This document shows, piece after piece, positions 47,769 to 60,227 of a stretch of DNA of 64,000 bases (its first letter is position 1; each line of letters starts with the position of its first letter). The DNA is taken from NCBI GenBank assembly GCA_025094145.1, contig JALLLS010000040.1:1-64000 (forward strand), read 5' to 3'. The notes below the pieces were generated by a model that did not search any database, was not told the origin of the DNA, and saw only the letters and a program-made list of their open reading frames with translations. This DNA comes from Spinellus fusiger. Taxonomy: Eukaryota > Mucoromycota > Mucoromycetes > Mucorales > Phycomycetaceae. The translations under genes and the position numbers were made by a program.

Positions 47769-48594
47769 TTGTCTTTATCAGGACATATATCTTCAACAGT
47801 CAATTGTGAAAGGTTTGCAAGATACATCGAGGAAAGAGCCAGAGTCACCCCAGTATTGCATAACTATTATTCAAATGAAGATACTCCTGCTATGGAAAAC
47901 CGGAATGCCAATGGTTTACTCCCATTTCTTAAAATGAAACTTTCAAGCTTTATTAATCAGCAACAATCAGACAAACGGCTAGCTAGAAATCTTCGAAGAA
48001 AGTTTGGCGATGATGCTGTAATGGTGATTGGCAATTGGTCTGTAGGAAACACAAAGTTCCATGAACCAGTGAGAGGTGTTGGAATAAGAAGAATGTTGAA
48101 GAAAGAAGGGTTCAAGGTGTTCCTTATTGATGAGTTCAAAACATCTATTTTTTGTCCTTCTTGTAAGAACGGTGAGCTTGAGAAATTCAAGAAAGTACAA
48201 AACCCAAGACCCTTCAGAAGAGAGAAGAACCCCACAGTGACATGTCATGGTCTTTTAAGGTAAAAATACTCTTCTTTCTTCTTTTATAAAAGTCAAAGAA
48301 AAGGCTAATTAGTTTATTACTATTTTATTTAGGTGCAAAAACCAACAATGTTTGAAGATCATGACTAAAACTGCTGGAGTTTCTGATGAGATAATTTCTC
48401 AACGCTTTTGGAATCGGGACATGGCAGCAACATTGAACTTTCGTCATGTTCTTTTTGGACTACGAGAGGAAGGCAAGCGACCCAAGCGCTTTTGTCGATC
48501 CAAGACAATACAGTCTGTTGGTACCAAAAGAAAGGAGACACCATTAGCTAGTAGTAGCCGACCCACCAAAACATCAAAAAAGAATCCGGTGTAG
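47769..48594 (+). pseudogene. Fanzor-type RNA-guided nuclease (TnpB homologue), C-terminal half
   Basis: C-terminal half of a Fanzor1-type protein, the eukaryotic relative of TnpB, which uses a guide RNA to cleave DNA through a RuvC domain. Exon 1 (47,769-48,259) and exon 2 (48,333-48,594) are joined by a 73-nt GTAAAA...TTTAG intron giving LLRCKNQQC. Visible in order are ERFARYIEERARV, VMVIGNWSVGNTKFHEPVRGVGIRRML, VFLIDEFKTSIFCPSC, CHGLLRCKNQQC (completing a four-Cys zinc finger), and FWNRDMAATLNFRHVLF with the RuvC-III Asp. A basic tail (KRPKRFCR...) ends at 48,594. The upstream frame has a TGA at 47,754-47,756, and no ATG or RuvC-I Asp block was found between 47,345 and 47,769, so the N-terminal half is missing. 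Not functional as it stands. Confidence 0.8.
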
Positions 48595-48848
48595 TTATCG
48601 CTACACTAAACCAAGATACACGTAAGTCTCTTTTGAACCATACTACATTTCTATACTATAATTTCCCCAAAGATGCACCAATACTTTACGACAATAGTGT
48701 AGCTATTGCTAGAATAGGCAGACAGAGTTTGAAATTGTTCATTTAGACAGCGAAAATACCCTTTTTTAAATACATTAGCCAATCATAAGAATATTGCGAT
48801 TTTATTGTCCGTGTATTGACTTTTATATCCCAAGAATCTTTAGGTGTG
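48595..48848 (+). ncRNA. candidate omega-RNA (guide scaffold) at the transposon right end
   Basis: In TnpB, IscB and Fanzor systems the guide RNA is made from the 3' end of the nuclease gene through the right end of the element. Here the 254 bp from the Fanzor stop to the right terminus contain ~160 bp conserved in copies A and C, although A and C lack the Fanzor C-terminal half. The conserved part includes a hairpin TGCT-AGAATA-GGCA (48,707-48,720) and the motif ATTAGCCAATCA. Transcription was not observed; this is inference. Confidence 0.25.
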
Positions 48849-49038
48849 TAATGACCAGCTAAATAAATAATAAAGAGCCCTTCTTGATAGAGTATCATCC
48901 CTTAGATATACGCCTTGCTAATTCACTCATCTTCTACCATGGGGTCCCATTTAGGCAATTGTGTTTCTATTGACTGGGATGATCTATAGTTCTATTTATG
49001 GAAAAGTGATTATCTGACAAGGGTCCACTGTAATATTA

Positions 49039-49857
49039 CAGCCACACCCAATTGAATTGAATACTTGCCTATATTTTAATGAAAAAATAACTTTTTTTTT
49101 GCATAAGACTCTTATTCATTCTAAATAGTGTTAAGCCAATACAATATATCAGATAGATATTTAGAAATCCATACTCGTGGAGAATAGAACAAGGCAAAAG
49201 ATAGAAGACTATTGGGCATTTATTACCAGTTGAAGGCTAGATTAAAATTGAATGTGATTGCAAATGTAGAGATGAAAAAACCTATAGTTCAAAATAATAT
49301 TAGAAATATCAATAAACACATATCACTAATACATTTAGAACGTCATGGAAATGCATCAGAAAGGAGAACAGAGAGTTTCTGTTACAAGAATAGGGTGCTG
49401 GCTGTCCTACTGGGGTCTATGCCAGAGGGTGAAAAAGACACATAAAATTAAGAGCTTTGAGTACTAGTCTATACAGAGTCCTGATTTGAACCCAATTGAA
49501 CATATCTGGTGAGCCTTGGAAAGACCAATTGAAGAAAGGAGAGTATTTGTTACCAATGTTGAATGTTTGAATACTCTACTTGTAGAAGAGTTGGAGAGGG
49601 TTGGTATTGAACTTGCACAATAATGAATTCAAAGTATGACAGATACTGTACAGTCATTGATGCCAAAGGAGACCCTACAAAATATTAACTGTATTATTAT
49701 TATTATTATTTTCTATAATTAAAGATATTGAACTTTGGTATGCTTAAGTTTGAATATTCCATATCAAATGTGGAGTGGTTTATTTAATGTTGAACATGTC
49801 ATATATTTCGTCCTGATATTTATATTCAAAGGTATTCAATTCAATTGGGTGTGGCTG
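49039..49857 (+). mobile_element. internally deleted Tc1/mariner element (copy D)
   Basis: 819 bp element flanked by TA, with 26-bp perfect terminal inverted repeats beginning CAGCCACACCCAATTGAATT (left at 49,039; right ends 49,857). Inside is the 3' part of a mariner transposase: a frame at about 49,430-49,620 reads THKIKSFEY, stop, SIQSPDLNPIEHIW, stop, ALERPIEERRVF, including the catalytic Glu block SPDLNPIEHIW. The N-terminal two thirds are missing and there are stop codons, so it is non-autonomous. The perfect TIRs suggest that it could have moved fairly recently using a transposase supplied elsewhere. Confidence 0.85.
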
Positions 49858-50377
49858 TAGAATAGGTGTCTTATGTGACTGCACAATAGCACAGGAACAG
49901 TAGAGCTATTCTTCACTTTTTTTTTCTTCTGTCAACCCACGTCATTGAATTCTCATCAACAGAGCACACACACACACACACACACGTACAATCTACTAAA
50001 TGTGCTGGCTGTATTGAATGTAATAGCTGTAATAAATTTAATAAATGCATTGACTTTATACTTTCATACACCCTCTCCTCTTCTATTTTACTGAATTTCT
50101 ACTTTTGCTTACTATAGAATACGCGCTCTTATTTTCTTCCTCCTTTTCTCTCCCTCTGTTCTATTTCTATTTTTGTAACGTATGACACGATTTTTGTCTA
50201 CGTCACGTCTTGTTGCTAGCCCACGGGCCAATCACATCTCAGGGTGTATTGAGTCCTGTGAATGGCTCTCTCCACCCCCTGCAAGCGGGGCTTTGTGCGA
50301 AATTTTTCAAGCTAGGCGCACAAATAAGTGAACGTCTGTCTTCTTCCCTTTGCATCACATCGTCGAGAGAATACAGC
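49858..50377 (+). promoter_or_regulatory. ATP2 upstream region
   Basis: 520 bp from element D to the ATP synthase beta start. It contains a CA run (49,966-49,985), a T/C-rich block (50,090-50,170) and a CCAAT box in the context GGGCCAATCACAT (about 50,226-50,236). CCAAT boxes are common at fungal respiratory genes (HAP complex), so a role here is likely but unproven. Confidence 0.45.
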
Positions 50378-52145
<1,768 letters not shown>

Positions 52146-52760
52146 ACGAAGAAAGAAAAAACAATGCATTGGTTTTATTTCTTGTCATTTTAGAAGGAAA
52201 AAAAAGAAGAAAATACTGTAATTACTCTCGTCTAAAAAAGATTATAAGACAAAGTGTGAAGATATAACATACCCTATCTATTTGCAAACATAAGAAAAAA
52301 AAAGAAAGGCCCCAGTGAAGACAATGTAGATACTATATAGATGTCTTCTATCTAAGATGCTCTGTCTCCATAGCTAACAAGTTGTAGTTCTACCTTTTTT
52401 ATATACTTGTTATTGATGCAACTCAACCCAACAAACAACCTTTTTATTTGTTCTTCTCTGTCTCTTGTGGACTTGTAGAGAGATCAAAGAGAGAATATAT
52501 ATATATGTGTGTGTGTGTGTGTCATGCAACTGTGCAATAAGCCCATTGACTTTTTATTCGAAAAGAAGAAGAAAAATACCCTCTTTTGACAAGTGTAACA
52601 AATGGACTGAACACTCACATAGTACAAATTTATTAACAATGCATCTTATCTTTTTTTTTTCATTTCATTTCTAATCCTCGTCTGTTCTGTGAGTGTGTCT
52701 GTAGTAGACTCAAGGATTTTTCTTTTCTTTTCTTCTATTGAATAGTGAGCTATCAATAGA
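52146..52760. other. intergenic region with TG/TA repeats
   Basis: ATP2 3' UTR plus upstream region of the next gene. It includes an ATAT...GTGTGTGTG run (52,497-52,521) and T-rich stretches before 52,760. No gene is seen. Confidence 0.5.
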
Positions 52761-53972
52761 ATGGATTTAGAAGCACTTCGATATCAAGTAGCACAGATGC
52801 AACAACAGCAAGAGGCTGAAAGAAAAGAGTGGAGGGCAATGGAAGAAGAACATCAAAGGCGTGAGCAAGCCATGCTGAACAAGATAGAATGGACACAATC
52901 CCAACTTACCCATGTATTGCGTCATGGCATCTTTACACAGAAGATGCGTGGGCATCAAAATATACCAAGTCAGTATCATAGAACAGACTATAGTTATGAA
53001 AACAAAAGAGAACAAAGAGAAGAGGTCTATGAAGAGAGAGGCCACTGTCCATTGAAAAATCCTAGACTAAGGCGTGTTCGATCAAAATCAAGTGATGCAC
53101 CAAGGTCAAGAAGAACAAGAGAATCTCATTCTCGCTCTCGTAGTGTTCATTCTATAAAGTATCCTCATCATTCATTCAGTGAAGAGATGTATTGGAAGAA
53201 GGAGGACAGAGCAAGACATTTACCCACACCCTACCCAGCTACTGCCAGATATGCATTCCAATCCAGTGCAATGGATGAACATGGCATGGAGGAGAGTTGT
53301 TCAATAGAAAGAGATGAAAACCATGGCAGTATAAGTTCTCTTGGTAGTGATTCTAATGATACAGTAAGAAACTTCCAACTCTCTGTTGGCCTCCAACCAC
53401 CGAGAGAAGAAAATAGAAGACATGGCAGAGAATACACCCGACAGACAATGGATTATTCACAGCCAGATTCCTATGCTAAACTCCACAGGCCCACAGAACA
53501 CTATCTAAATGAACAAGAGAGAGATGCATGGAGACCCTCCCACCATGGCCATTATGATCCATACACATACACCAGACATAACATGCCTACTTGTCAGTAT
53601 CCTCCTAGACCTCAATCTTACTACTCTCATTATAAATACCCTCCTCCACAACCATCTCCTCCTCCACCACAGACAAGACCCAACTACTACTATCAACATC
53701 CACCCAGTCAACCTGCAAAAGATGCCTATTTCTACATGTATCCCTATTCTCATGCGCCTGATGACTACTCTACACAGGCAGAACAGCGGCCTCCTACTAA
53801 ACCACGCCCCCCATCAAGTCATTGGCCATTTGTTCCTCCAATGTATACTGCACATCACTATTCTCCAGAGAAAAAGGATAAACCCAATGGCAAGACCTAT
53901 CCACCCGAAGCCATGTACCCACGGTTCTCCATGCCAAGACCAGAACAGAGGAAAAGAACCTTTATGAACTAA
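52761..53972 (+). CDS. intronless P/Y/H-rich protein, unknown function
   Basis: 403 residues in a single open frame, unlike most genes here. The N-terminus is a coiled coil (MDLEALRYQVAQMQQQQEAERKEWRAMEEEHQRREQAMLNKIEW). The middle is Arg/Ser-rich (RRVRSKSSDAPRSRRTRESHSRSRSVHS), similar in composition to RS domains. The C-terminal half is rich in Pro, Tyr and His (YPPRPQSYYSHYKYPPPQPSPPPP...) and probably disordered. I do not recognise it. The length of the frame in AT-rich DNA and the coherent composition support a real gene; codon usage was not measured. Confidence 0.65.
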   Translation: MDLEALRYQVAQMQQQQEAERKEWRAMEEEHQRREQAMLNKIEWTQSQLTHVLRHGIFTQKMRGHQNIPSQYHRTDYSYENKREQREEVYEERGHCPLKNPRLRRVRSKSSDAPRSRRTRESHSRSRSVHSIKYPHHSFSEEMYWKKEDRARHLPTPYPATARYAFQSSAMDEHGMEESCSIERDENHGSISSLGSDSNDTVRNFQLSVGLQPPREENRRHGREYTRQTMDYSQPDSYAKLHRPTEHYLNEQERDAWRPSHHGHYDPYTYTRHNMPTCQYPPRPQSYYSHYKYPPPQPSPPPPQTRPNYYYQHPPSQPAKDAYFYMYPYSHAPDDYSTQAEQRPPTKPRPPSSHWPFVPPMYTAHHYSPEKKDKPNGKTYPPEAMYPRFSMPRPEQRKRTFMN

Positions 53973-55573
53973 AGTGGAGGGGATGGTAAAGTGACCTTCA
54001 ATAAGTAACCGCTTTTTATTTCTTTTTCAAATGCAGATATTCTTTTTTTTAGTCTTGTAGTTTATCTTAATAGTGCTATCACTTTATGAATTCATTAAAG
54101 ACATAACTCTGAATAGATAAAGATAAGAGTGTTGATAATACATAACAGTGGTTTTATTACAAGGTTGCTTAGTAACCACCATTATTCTTTGGCATCTTCG
54201 CCCTATGCTGGCAATGAGGATATATGTCACTTCTTTTAGATATTTTGCCCCATTCCAGCATCAGGGCAGTCTCTAACCTTTGTCTAGTGGAATATAAAAT
54301 CTTGTCCTTTCTAATAATATTCAATTAAGTCTACAGATGCTCCCTCCACTGGATTGGGATCAGTATTGCAACAGCCAGTAAAAAGCAACTACTATACCAT
54401 TTAATACTCTCTAATTGAGTTGCCTTGTTCTTATAATCTCTAGCATTGTTCATCTGTGGGCGGTAACTGACTCCAGGGTTTAGAAGAGAGAGAATTACTT
54501 GAGTTCATGGCAGTCTGTCACAGTGGAAGTAGGCACGTTGAACATACGAAATGCCTCGACCTGAGTAGATTTCAGGTTCAGCACCTGATGAATGATGGCT
54601 GAACAAGTTTCAAAGCAGGTATCCTTTCTATACATCTCATGGGTCTTGGTGAAGATGTTTATGGTGCTAAATGGTGGAGACATTATATGAAAAGTAGCTT
54701 TTATGAAAGAAAAGGAAGATAGTGTATGTTATCTTTTTAATATAGAAATAGCCCGAAGTTTGAAAACAACTTGTTACTTTTGTTGGGTCACTTTAGATAG
54801 ATGTTTATTTAACTGTTAGCATATATGAAATTATATATTAAACATGATACACAATAATAACTTTTATAATGTTTATGTTTATAAAAAGGAATAATAGACA
54901 TAGAAGAAACTTTTTGTGTGTGTATTTATAAAGACACTACAGACTTAAGGGTATGTAAAATCAAATAAAATTATTGTAAGCTGTATTATAAGTGTGTCTA
55001 TTTGTATTTCATGCAGCTGCCTGTGTGAGATTGTTTGGACAGGTAAAATAATGAGACTGAACAAAGGCAAGATTCTTATTGAGTGAAGAAAAGTTCCTGA
55101 TTTATACTTTTGTTGGGTGCCTATCTTTCAGTGGCCTCTACCTTAGGGTTGGTTCAATGGATAAGTACAACGTTATAGAACCTTCAGTTATTTGTCTTTA
55201 CTTTAATCACCTTTGATAGGTCATTATTGTCTAAGGATTTATTGATGATAGCAGCTCTGATTAAGTGTCTAATGGTACACCAGGCTAAGAAGGTGATTTG
55301 TATTTACAACCAATTAGTGAGCTTGATAAAGAGATGTACTATGGTGCTTGTGTGCACTCAGGCTTTAATAGATGATTCTGCATGTCACAGCACACTACTC
55401 ATTGTTGACCAATTCATGGAGAATCATTGGATTAAAGTCGGGACACGACAGGGTATGCCTTTATAAACTCAGACAATTTTTCTTTAGAATAAATCAAACT
55501 TTGTAATAGAATATATTTATTGTTACAGGTTTGGTTGATTATCATTTGATATATAATTAAATAACATATAATT
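53973..55573. other. gene-poor AT-rich region
   Basis: 1.6 kb without a well-supported gene. A short minus-strand frame (54,495-54,683, 62 residues, MSPPFSTINIFTKTHEMYRKDTCFETC...) has ordinary composition but no recognised family. A plus-strand frame (55,227-55,466) ends WIKVGTRQGMPL, which resembles the G-x-R-Q-G-x-P-L box of LINE reverse transcriptases and may be a small LINE remnant. Neither is convincing on its own. Confidence 0.35.
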
Positions 55574-57702
55574 TCATAATATCTTGTCAGAACGTTCAAT
55601 AAATCGCACTTCATAAGGCTTAGGCTTCATAACAAAACCACCATTCACTGGATCTGGAACATTCCCATGCTCAGGCTTGCCATTTGAATCGAGTTTTGGC
55701 TCAACAATGTACTGTGACCAAACACTAACATATACGAGGAATAATTTTATCTCTGCCTATGAAATTCAATCACAAATAGTTTAATGGTTAGTTGCATTTC
55801 TATTTTGTTTATAATCTTACCAAGTAAATGCCAGGACAAATGCGTCTAAACAACACCACAAGCCAATATTAGTGATCAAATTATGTGTATAAGTAAGTCT
55901 TCTTTTTTTTACCTTCCCCATCCAAAAGTATATTGATCTCTGTTTGCTATATTTCCATTGGCAGATGCATAAAATGTAGAAGTGTTGCTTATAAAACGCT
56001 CAGGAATGAATTTATCAGACTCAGAGAAATAATCTGGGTTTTGGTGTATACTGTACACATTGCTTATAAGTGTTGTACCTTTTTTGACTAAATAGTCTGA
56101 TACAATGACTATAGATACAGTGTAATTATTTAGCTTCCATGTACTGTTTATGACTTTAGTATGCTTACAATCCTGCTCGGCAACATGAGGAGCTCCAAGA
56201 GGAGTAGGTGGGAATAATCGGAATAGTTCTCTTTGAACAGCTATCATGTAGGGAAAATGATTACGCTCTGAGAAATCAGGCAAGCGCTTATGTTCTTTAA
56301 TAAACGAATCCAGCTCATTGCAAATCTTCTCTTGGACTTCTGGGTACTGAGACAAATAAGCAAAGGCCCATGAAAGTGTGACAGAAATGGTATCTGTTCC
56401 AGCATTAATAAGATCATCTTTAAATAGGAGTTAGTTTATTGCAGTGATAATTTTCTTGTTCTATCTTAGCTTACTTGCAATGACGATTAAGTCTTCGTTA
56501 TCAAATCTTGTTCTATTATCTGCTTCATATGCTCTTTTAAGTGTACAATCGACATCTCCCTTGATAGCTTTGTCCAATAAGCTTTGTATGGTTGGGTTGC
56601 GTATTTCATTCACCCATTGAATCTGTCTCTTTTCTCTGTTGTTTAAGTACCCCACGAAAGATAGGAAAGGAAAGTATGACTCTAGATCCTCTTTCAGACC
56701 AGACATCTCTAGACCGGTATCAATCATGTGTATAATCTTAGCAAAAAGGGGATCATCAGTTGATTCAATATATGTGCCAAAGCAAACTGTCAGAACCAAA
56801 TTGAGAGAATTAAGAAGAAGGTCGTCAAATGGATACACTTTTCCATTCAATGAGGTTTTCTCAGCGAGTTGCTTTACAAGGATACCACTTTGTTGTTGGA
56901 GTAAATATGAAAATTCATTCACAACCTTTGGTGCCAAGAAGTCATTAGCTGTAACGATTGATTAATTAAACCAAACATCTTTATGTATGTGTGTGTATGT
57001 GTATGTATGTGTATTTACCAGCCATTCGTGCTCTCTTCCATTTTGTTCCATGTTCTGAAATTACGATGCCTCTACAGATATTTTATGATAAGAATAGGTG
57101 ATTTTAGTTTTTCTACTCATTATTACCTGCCACCAATACCGTAATGCTCAGTGCCAAATTTCTGATAGGGACGTGATGAGGTAATAGATCCGTTCTTTAC
57201 GAATACTTCATGCGCAATTAAAGGATCGGAAATAACGACAAAGTCTTTTACGCCCATCTTGACTTTAATAATGGAACCTACATACATCGTGGTCAAAATA
57301 TGGTAATTCTTTCTTTGAATAAGAATCCTTTGTTTACCTAGTTCTTTATGCCACTCATGCATATTGAGGTGGGGCAAATCACTTAGATGCAACATATGCC
57401 CTAGAGAATGGTGTTAGAAATGGTGCTGAATAGTCTGGTATTTAATTCTTACCAACATAGGGGTACCTTCCACTAAACATGGGAATCTCTTTAATTGTGT
57501 TTTTCTCTTTAGTTTTAGTCACAGAATAGGCTATATACATAGCAGTGCCAACAGATATGGCTCCTGCAAGTATTAAAGCTTTATCATCCGAGATATTGTT
57601 TGATAGGGAATATTTCTGAACAAGGGAATGATAAAAAGAAGAAATTTGTTGCAAGAGAAAACTACAATAAATTATTACACTGTAATCATAGTATTTATAC
57701 AT
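55574..57702 (-). CDS. cytochrome P450
   Basis: Haem-thiolate monooxygenase, substrate unknown. The N-terminus has a hydrophobic anchor (ALILAGAISVGTAMYIAYSV) followed by IPMFSGRYPYVG and, in the next exons, YVGSIIKVKMGVKDFVVISDPLIAHEVFVKNG and SEHGTKWKRARM. The I-helix is DDLINAGTDTISVTLSWAF (AGTDT). The ExxR helix is RELFRLFPPTPLGAPH. The PERF region reads KFIPERFI, and the haem-binding loop FGWGRRRICPG is completed across an intron (Cys ligand present). A small in-frame intron (about 48 nt near 56,095-56,142) probably removes the aberrant TWKLNNYTVSIV segment. Eight or so exons, about 510 residues, ending IERSDKIL at 55,574. It resembles mucoralean CYP5206/5208-type sequences in style, but I cannot assign a family. 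LINE sequence lies immediately upstream. Confidence 0.88.
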
Positions 57703-57744
57703 TTATCCTATTTGTCATATTCATTTTTATTCACACTATGAAAG

Positions 57745-58440
57745 TCAATGCGCTAAAGTATTTTTTATTTTGGGTGTGATTTGCTAATTGCACATCGGGC
57801 CTAATAGCCACCCTATGAAATCTTTTGGATAAATCGGGATAAACATATAAACACTCTAAATACAAAAGTGGAAAAAAATGCAAATTAAAAAAAACATGGG
57901 AAAATAAAGTAACTCGGACAATCCTGAAAATAAATACAACAGCTACACTAGCAGCTTCTGGGTTTGCTAAACAGGTTGAGAATGGGTGGTAGAGGAGAGA
58001 TCGGAGAAAACGAGGGAACAAAGAGTTTATTGTAAGAGTCTTTGCACTCTATGGCGGCGTTGGCGTTCCCGCTCAACGCATCCATCAGCAGCCTCAATTA
58101 GCAGGCTACCAGCTGATGGCTCTACCTTGAAAACTCGAATGGAGGTGGCTTGATCAATGGCTTGCAGAAGTATTAACAAACTGGGCCAAAGATCTCGCCA
58201 TTTAAAAAAAGACTTAACCGTGCGTGACAGAAGATTTAGACAATAGTCGGTTGGATGAACATCTTGTGGTGGAGCAGGAACTAGAAAGAACAAGAACGTA
58301 GTCCTGATTGGCAGATGGGTGGCCACATTGGCAAGGAACTGAAAGTGTTGGTGGTAACCAAACAATCCTCTATTTTTTTAGGCGATGTCTCTCTTTGTGA
58401 GTACACAGTAGTAGAAGATTTTGATCTCAAACATGTCTAC
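57745..58440 (-). mobile_element. LINE 3' end, copy 2
   Basis: Second copy of the LINE 3' portion seen at 13,616-14,530, same orientation. Shared coding-end features include GYHQHFQFLANVAT, PAPPQDVHPTDYCLNLLSRTVKSF, SAGSLLIEAADGCVERERQRRHRVQRLL and the 3' UTR with AACATATAAACACT(T/C)(C/T)AAATACAAAAGTG. It ends in an AT-rich tail about 40 bp upstream of the P450 start. Small deletions relative to copy 1 (for example in the HFLTCPFVDHERS block) show that it is decayed. Confidence 0.78.
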
Positions 58441-60227
58441 ATAGTTCACAGGCAAAGAAGGCTATAGTGATTAATATCTTTTGTCATGCTTACAAACCCG
58501 GAGACTATAACAAAGTTTGTTCTCAATTTTATTAAAAAGGACTTTGTCAGCTTTTTATTATTATTTGGAGAGGTTAAGAGTATTGCTACATTCCTTGATC
58601 TATTTAATGTCTTTGACTTCTATCCAAAGTTATCATCAGTTGATATTTAGTTATACTCTGCTTCTTTATTAAATAGGTTTAAAGATCTTAATATAAATTT
58701 ATTTTATATTGTGATACAGTAAGGCTATGTGAATGTGTCCAGAGTGATTTAACTATCTATTAGGGATATATTCTTTTTGATATATTCTTAGTATTGACTG
58801 TTAGTTATTTAATATACATTTTTAATCAATTGATTTTACTGAATAAATGACATACTTGTTATAAAGACACTTACCGTGATGGCACTGTTCAAAAGAAGAA
58901 TATCACTTGACTAATAACTATTTCAGTATTGATTGTAATATTAAATTAATAGTTATATGAGATCATCTCTGATAGAATATTTATAAATTGAATAGATAGA
59001 TAGACAAACAATTATCAGAGACAAATAGTATGCTGGCTGGCTGAATTTCTTTTTTGATCAAATTTATCATAAAAACTTTTTTGTCAAAAACAATAGCTTA
59101 ATTATTTTCAGATCAAGTATCGTGAAGACTTTTGTCATATTTGGACGAATCACTCTTTTGAGAATTAGGACTCATCTATTACCAAACTAAGAAGGCTCTA
59201 TTGAATATCAAGGGATGTCGATAGTTCATAGTATTTCGATAGCATAACCTTGAATCCAACACCATTAGAAAAAGTATAAAAGACGTATTAATTCCATTCA
59301 ATAAACAACAGAGTTTAACCACACGTCCTACTGTTCCGTCTACCTTTGGCCTAAAAACCCAAAGACGACAAGATTTATTTTATGTTTAGCTGAGACTAAA
59401 TAATACCTAGTTATGTTAAAGATTACAATTCCTGATTTACGCTTCCTCCACTGTCTCTGAAGGTGCTCGATCGCTTCTTACCACCCTCATCTGCGAAAAA
59501 AAACAGAAATTTAATAGTCTAGTTTATATTTACCTTATCTCCCTTTAATCTCTCGTGTGTATTTCTTATTTATTTTAGCTAGTTCTGTTTTTTCTCTATT
59601 TTTCCAATTTTTCTGCAAGTGACTTGTCCACTACATTTTCCCAGTCAGACCTCTCAGTGCGACGTAGGACAGCGTAAAGACGCTTAATAAAAGAATGTCT
59701 TATACAAAAAAAAACCTGATTTACGCTCACAGTCACCAGTCTTCATAATGCCTTTTTCTCACTGTCGTTAACTCTTCTAAAGAATTATTTTTACCGCTTA
59801 CATTTTACCTCCAACACGCTTAATATTTTCCAGGATCAACCATTTGCTACATTGTAATCTCTACTGCCTCCCGACTCCTACAATAGTTTACTGCTGAAAT
59901 AGAGTTGCCCAACTATTTAACAAAGGCTCTGTTCTCCTCTAAGGCTTAATTAGATCCAACAAGATATAACACCTCACAAGAATCAAACATTCTTTCAGTG
60001 ATTCTCCATTGACACATAATATAGACTTTATTGTCTTTGGGTTTTATGCCAAAGGTATACATAATAGTAAAACGTTTAATTAAACTACAATGTTTATTAT
60101 ATATTTCTACTCTTTTTCTGCTAGTATCTGCCTCAGGTATATGCTGTCGGATGTTATGGACCATTATTATCCGTTAATATTCAATAGTATCTCAGTTTAA
60201 TCGTCACTTCGTGCTAAAATTAGAATA
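58441..60227. other. AT-rich gene-free region with MITE fragments
   Basis: No gene supported. It contains two partial copies of the TGTCGTCTTTGGG foldback family: 59,262-59,370 in reverse orientation (ending ...AACCCAAAGACGACA) and 60,030-60,110 in forward orientation (TTGTCTTTGGGTTTTATGCC). The 13-mer CCTGATTTACGCT occurs twice (about 59,431 and 59,716). The remainder is AT-rich and stop-riddled. Confidence 0.55.
59262..59370 (-). mobile_element. partial foldback MITE copy (inverted)
   Basis: Reads on the minus strand as TGTCGTCTTTGGGTTTTTAG... followed by AAACTCTGTTGTTTATTGAATGG and TTTATACTTTTTCTAATGG, the same order as the left half of the nested element at 39,699. The second terminal repeat is missing, so it is half an element or the end of a larger relative. 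Confidence 0.75.

Larger units (their letters stand above)
46220..48848 (+). mobile_element. TIR transposon copy B carrying a Fanzor gene
   Basis: 2,629 bp element flanked by TA (46218-9 and 48849-50). The left end CACACCAGGAGATTTTTCTGG and right end ...CCAAGAATCTTTAGGTGTG match those of copies A and C, with some drift. The left ~700 bp and right ~160 bp are homologous to A and C. Between them are a mariner transposase remnant (46,941-47,345) and the C-terminal half of a Fanzor gene (47,769-48,594), both on the + strand. Element ends, cargo and direction make this a Fanzor-bearing transposon. The mariner piece may be a separate insertion. Confidence 0.85.

Noticed and set aside
54495..54683. 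62-residue minus-strand frame as a small gene
   Set aside because: Composition is protein-like but there is no family, paralogue or start/stop context to support it; noted only in the region entry.
55227..55466. LINE reverse-transcriptase fragment (GTRQGMPL)
   Set aside because: A single short motif in an otherwise unrecognisable frame; not enough to call an element.
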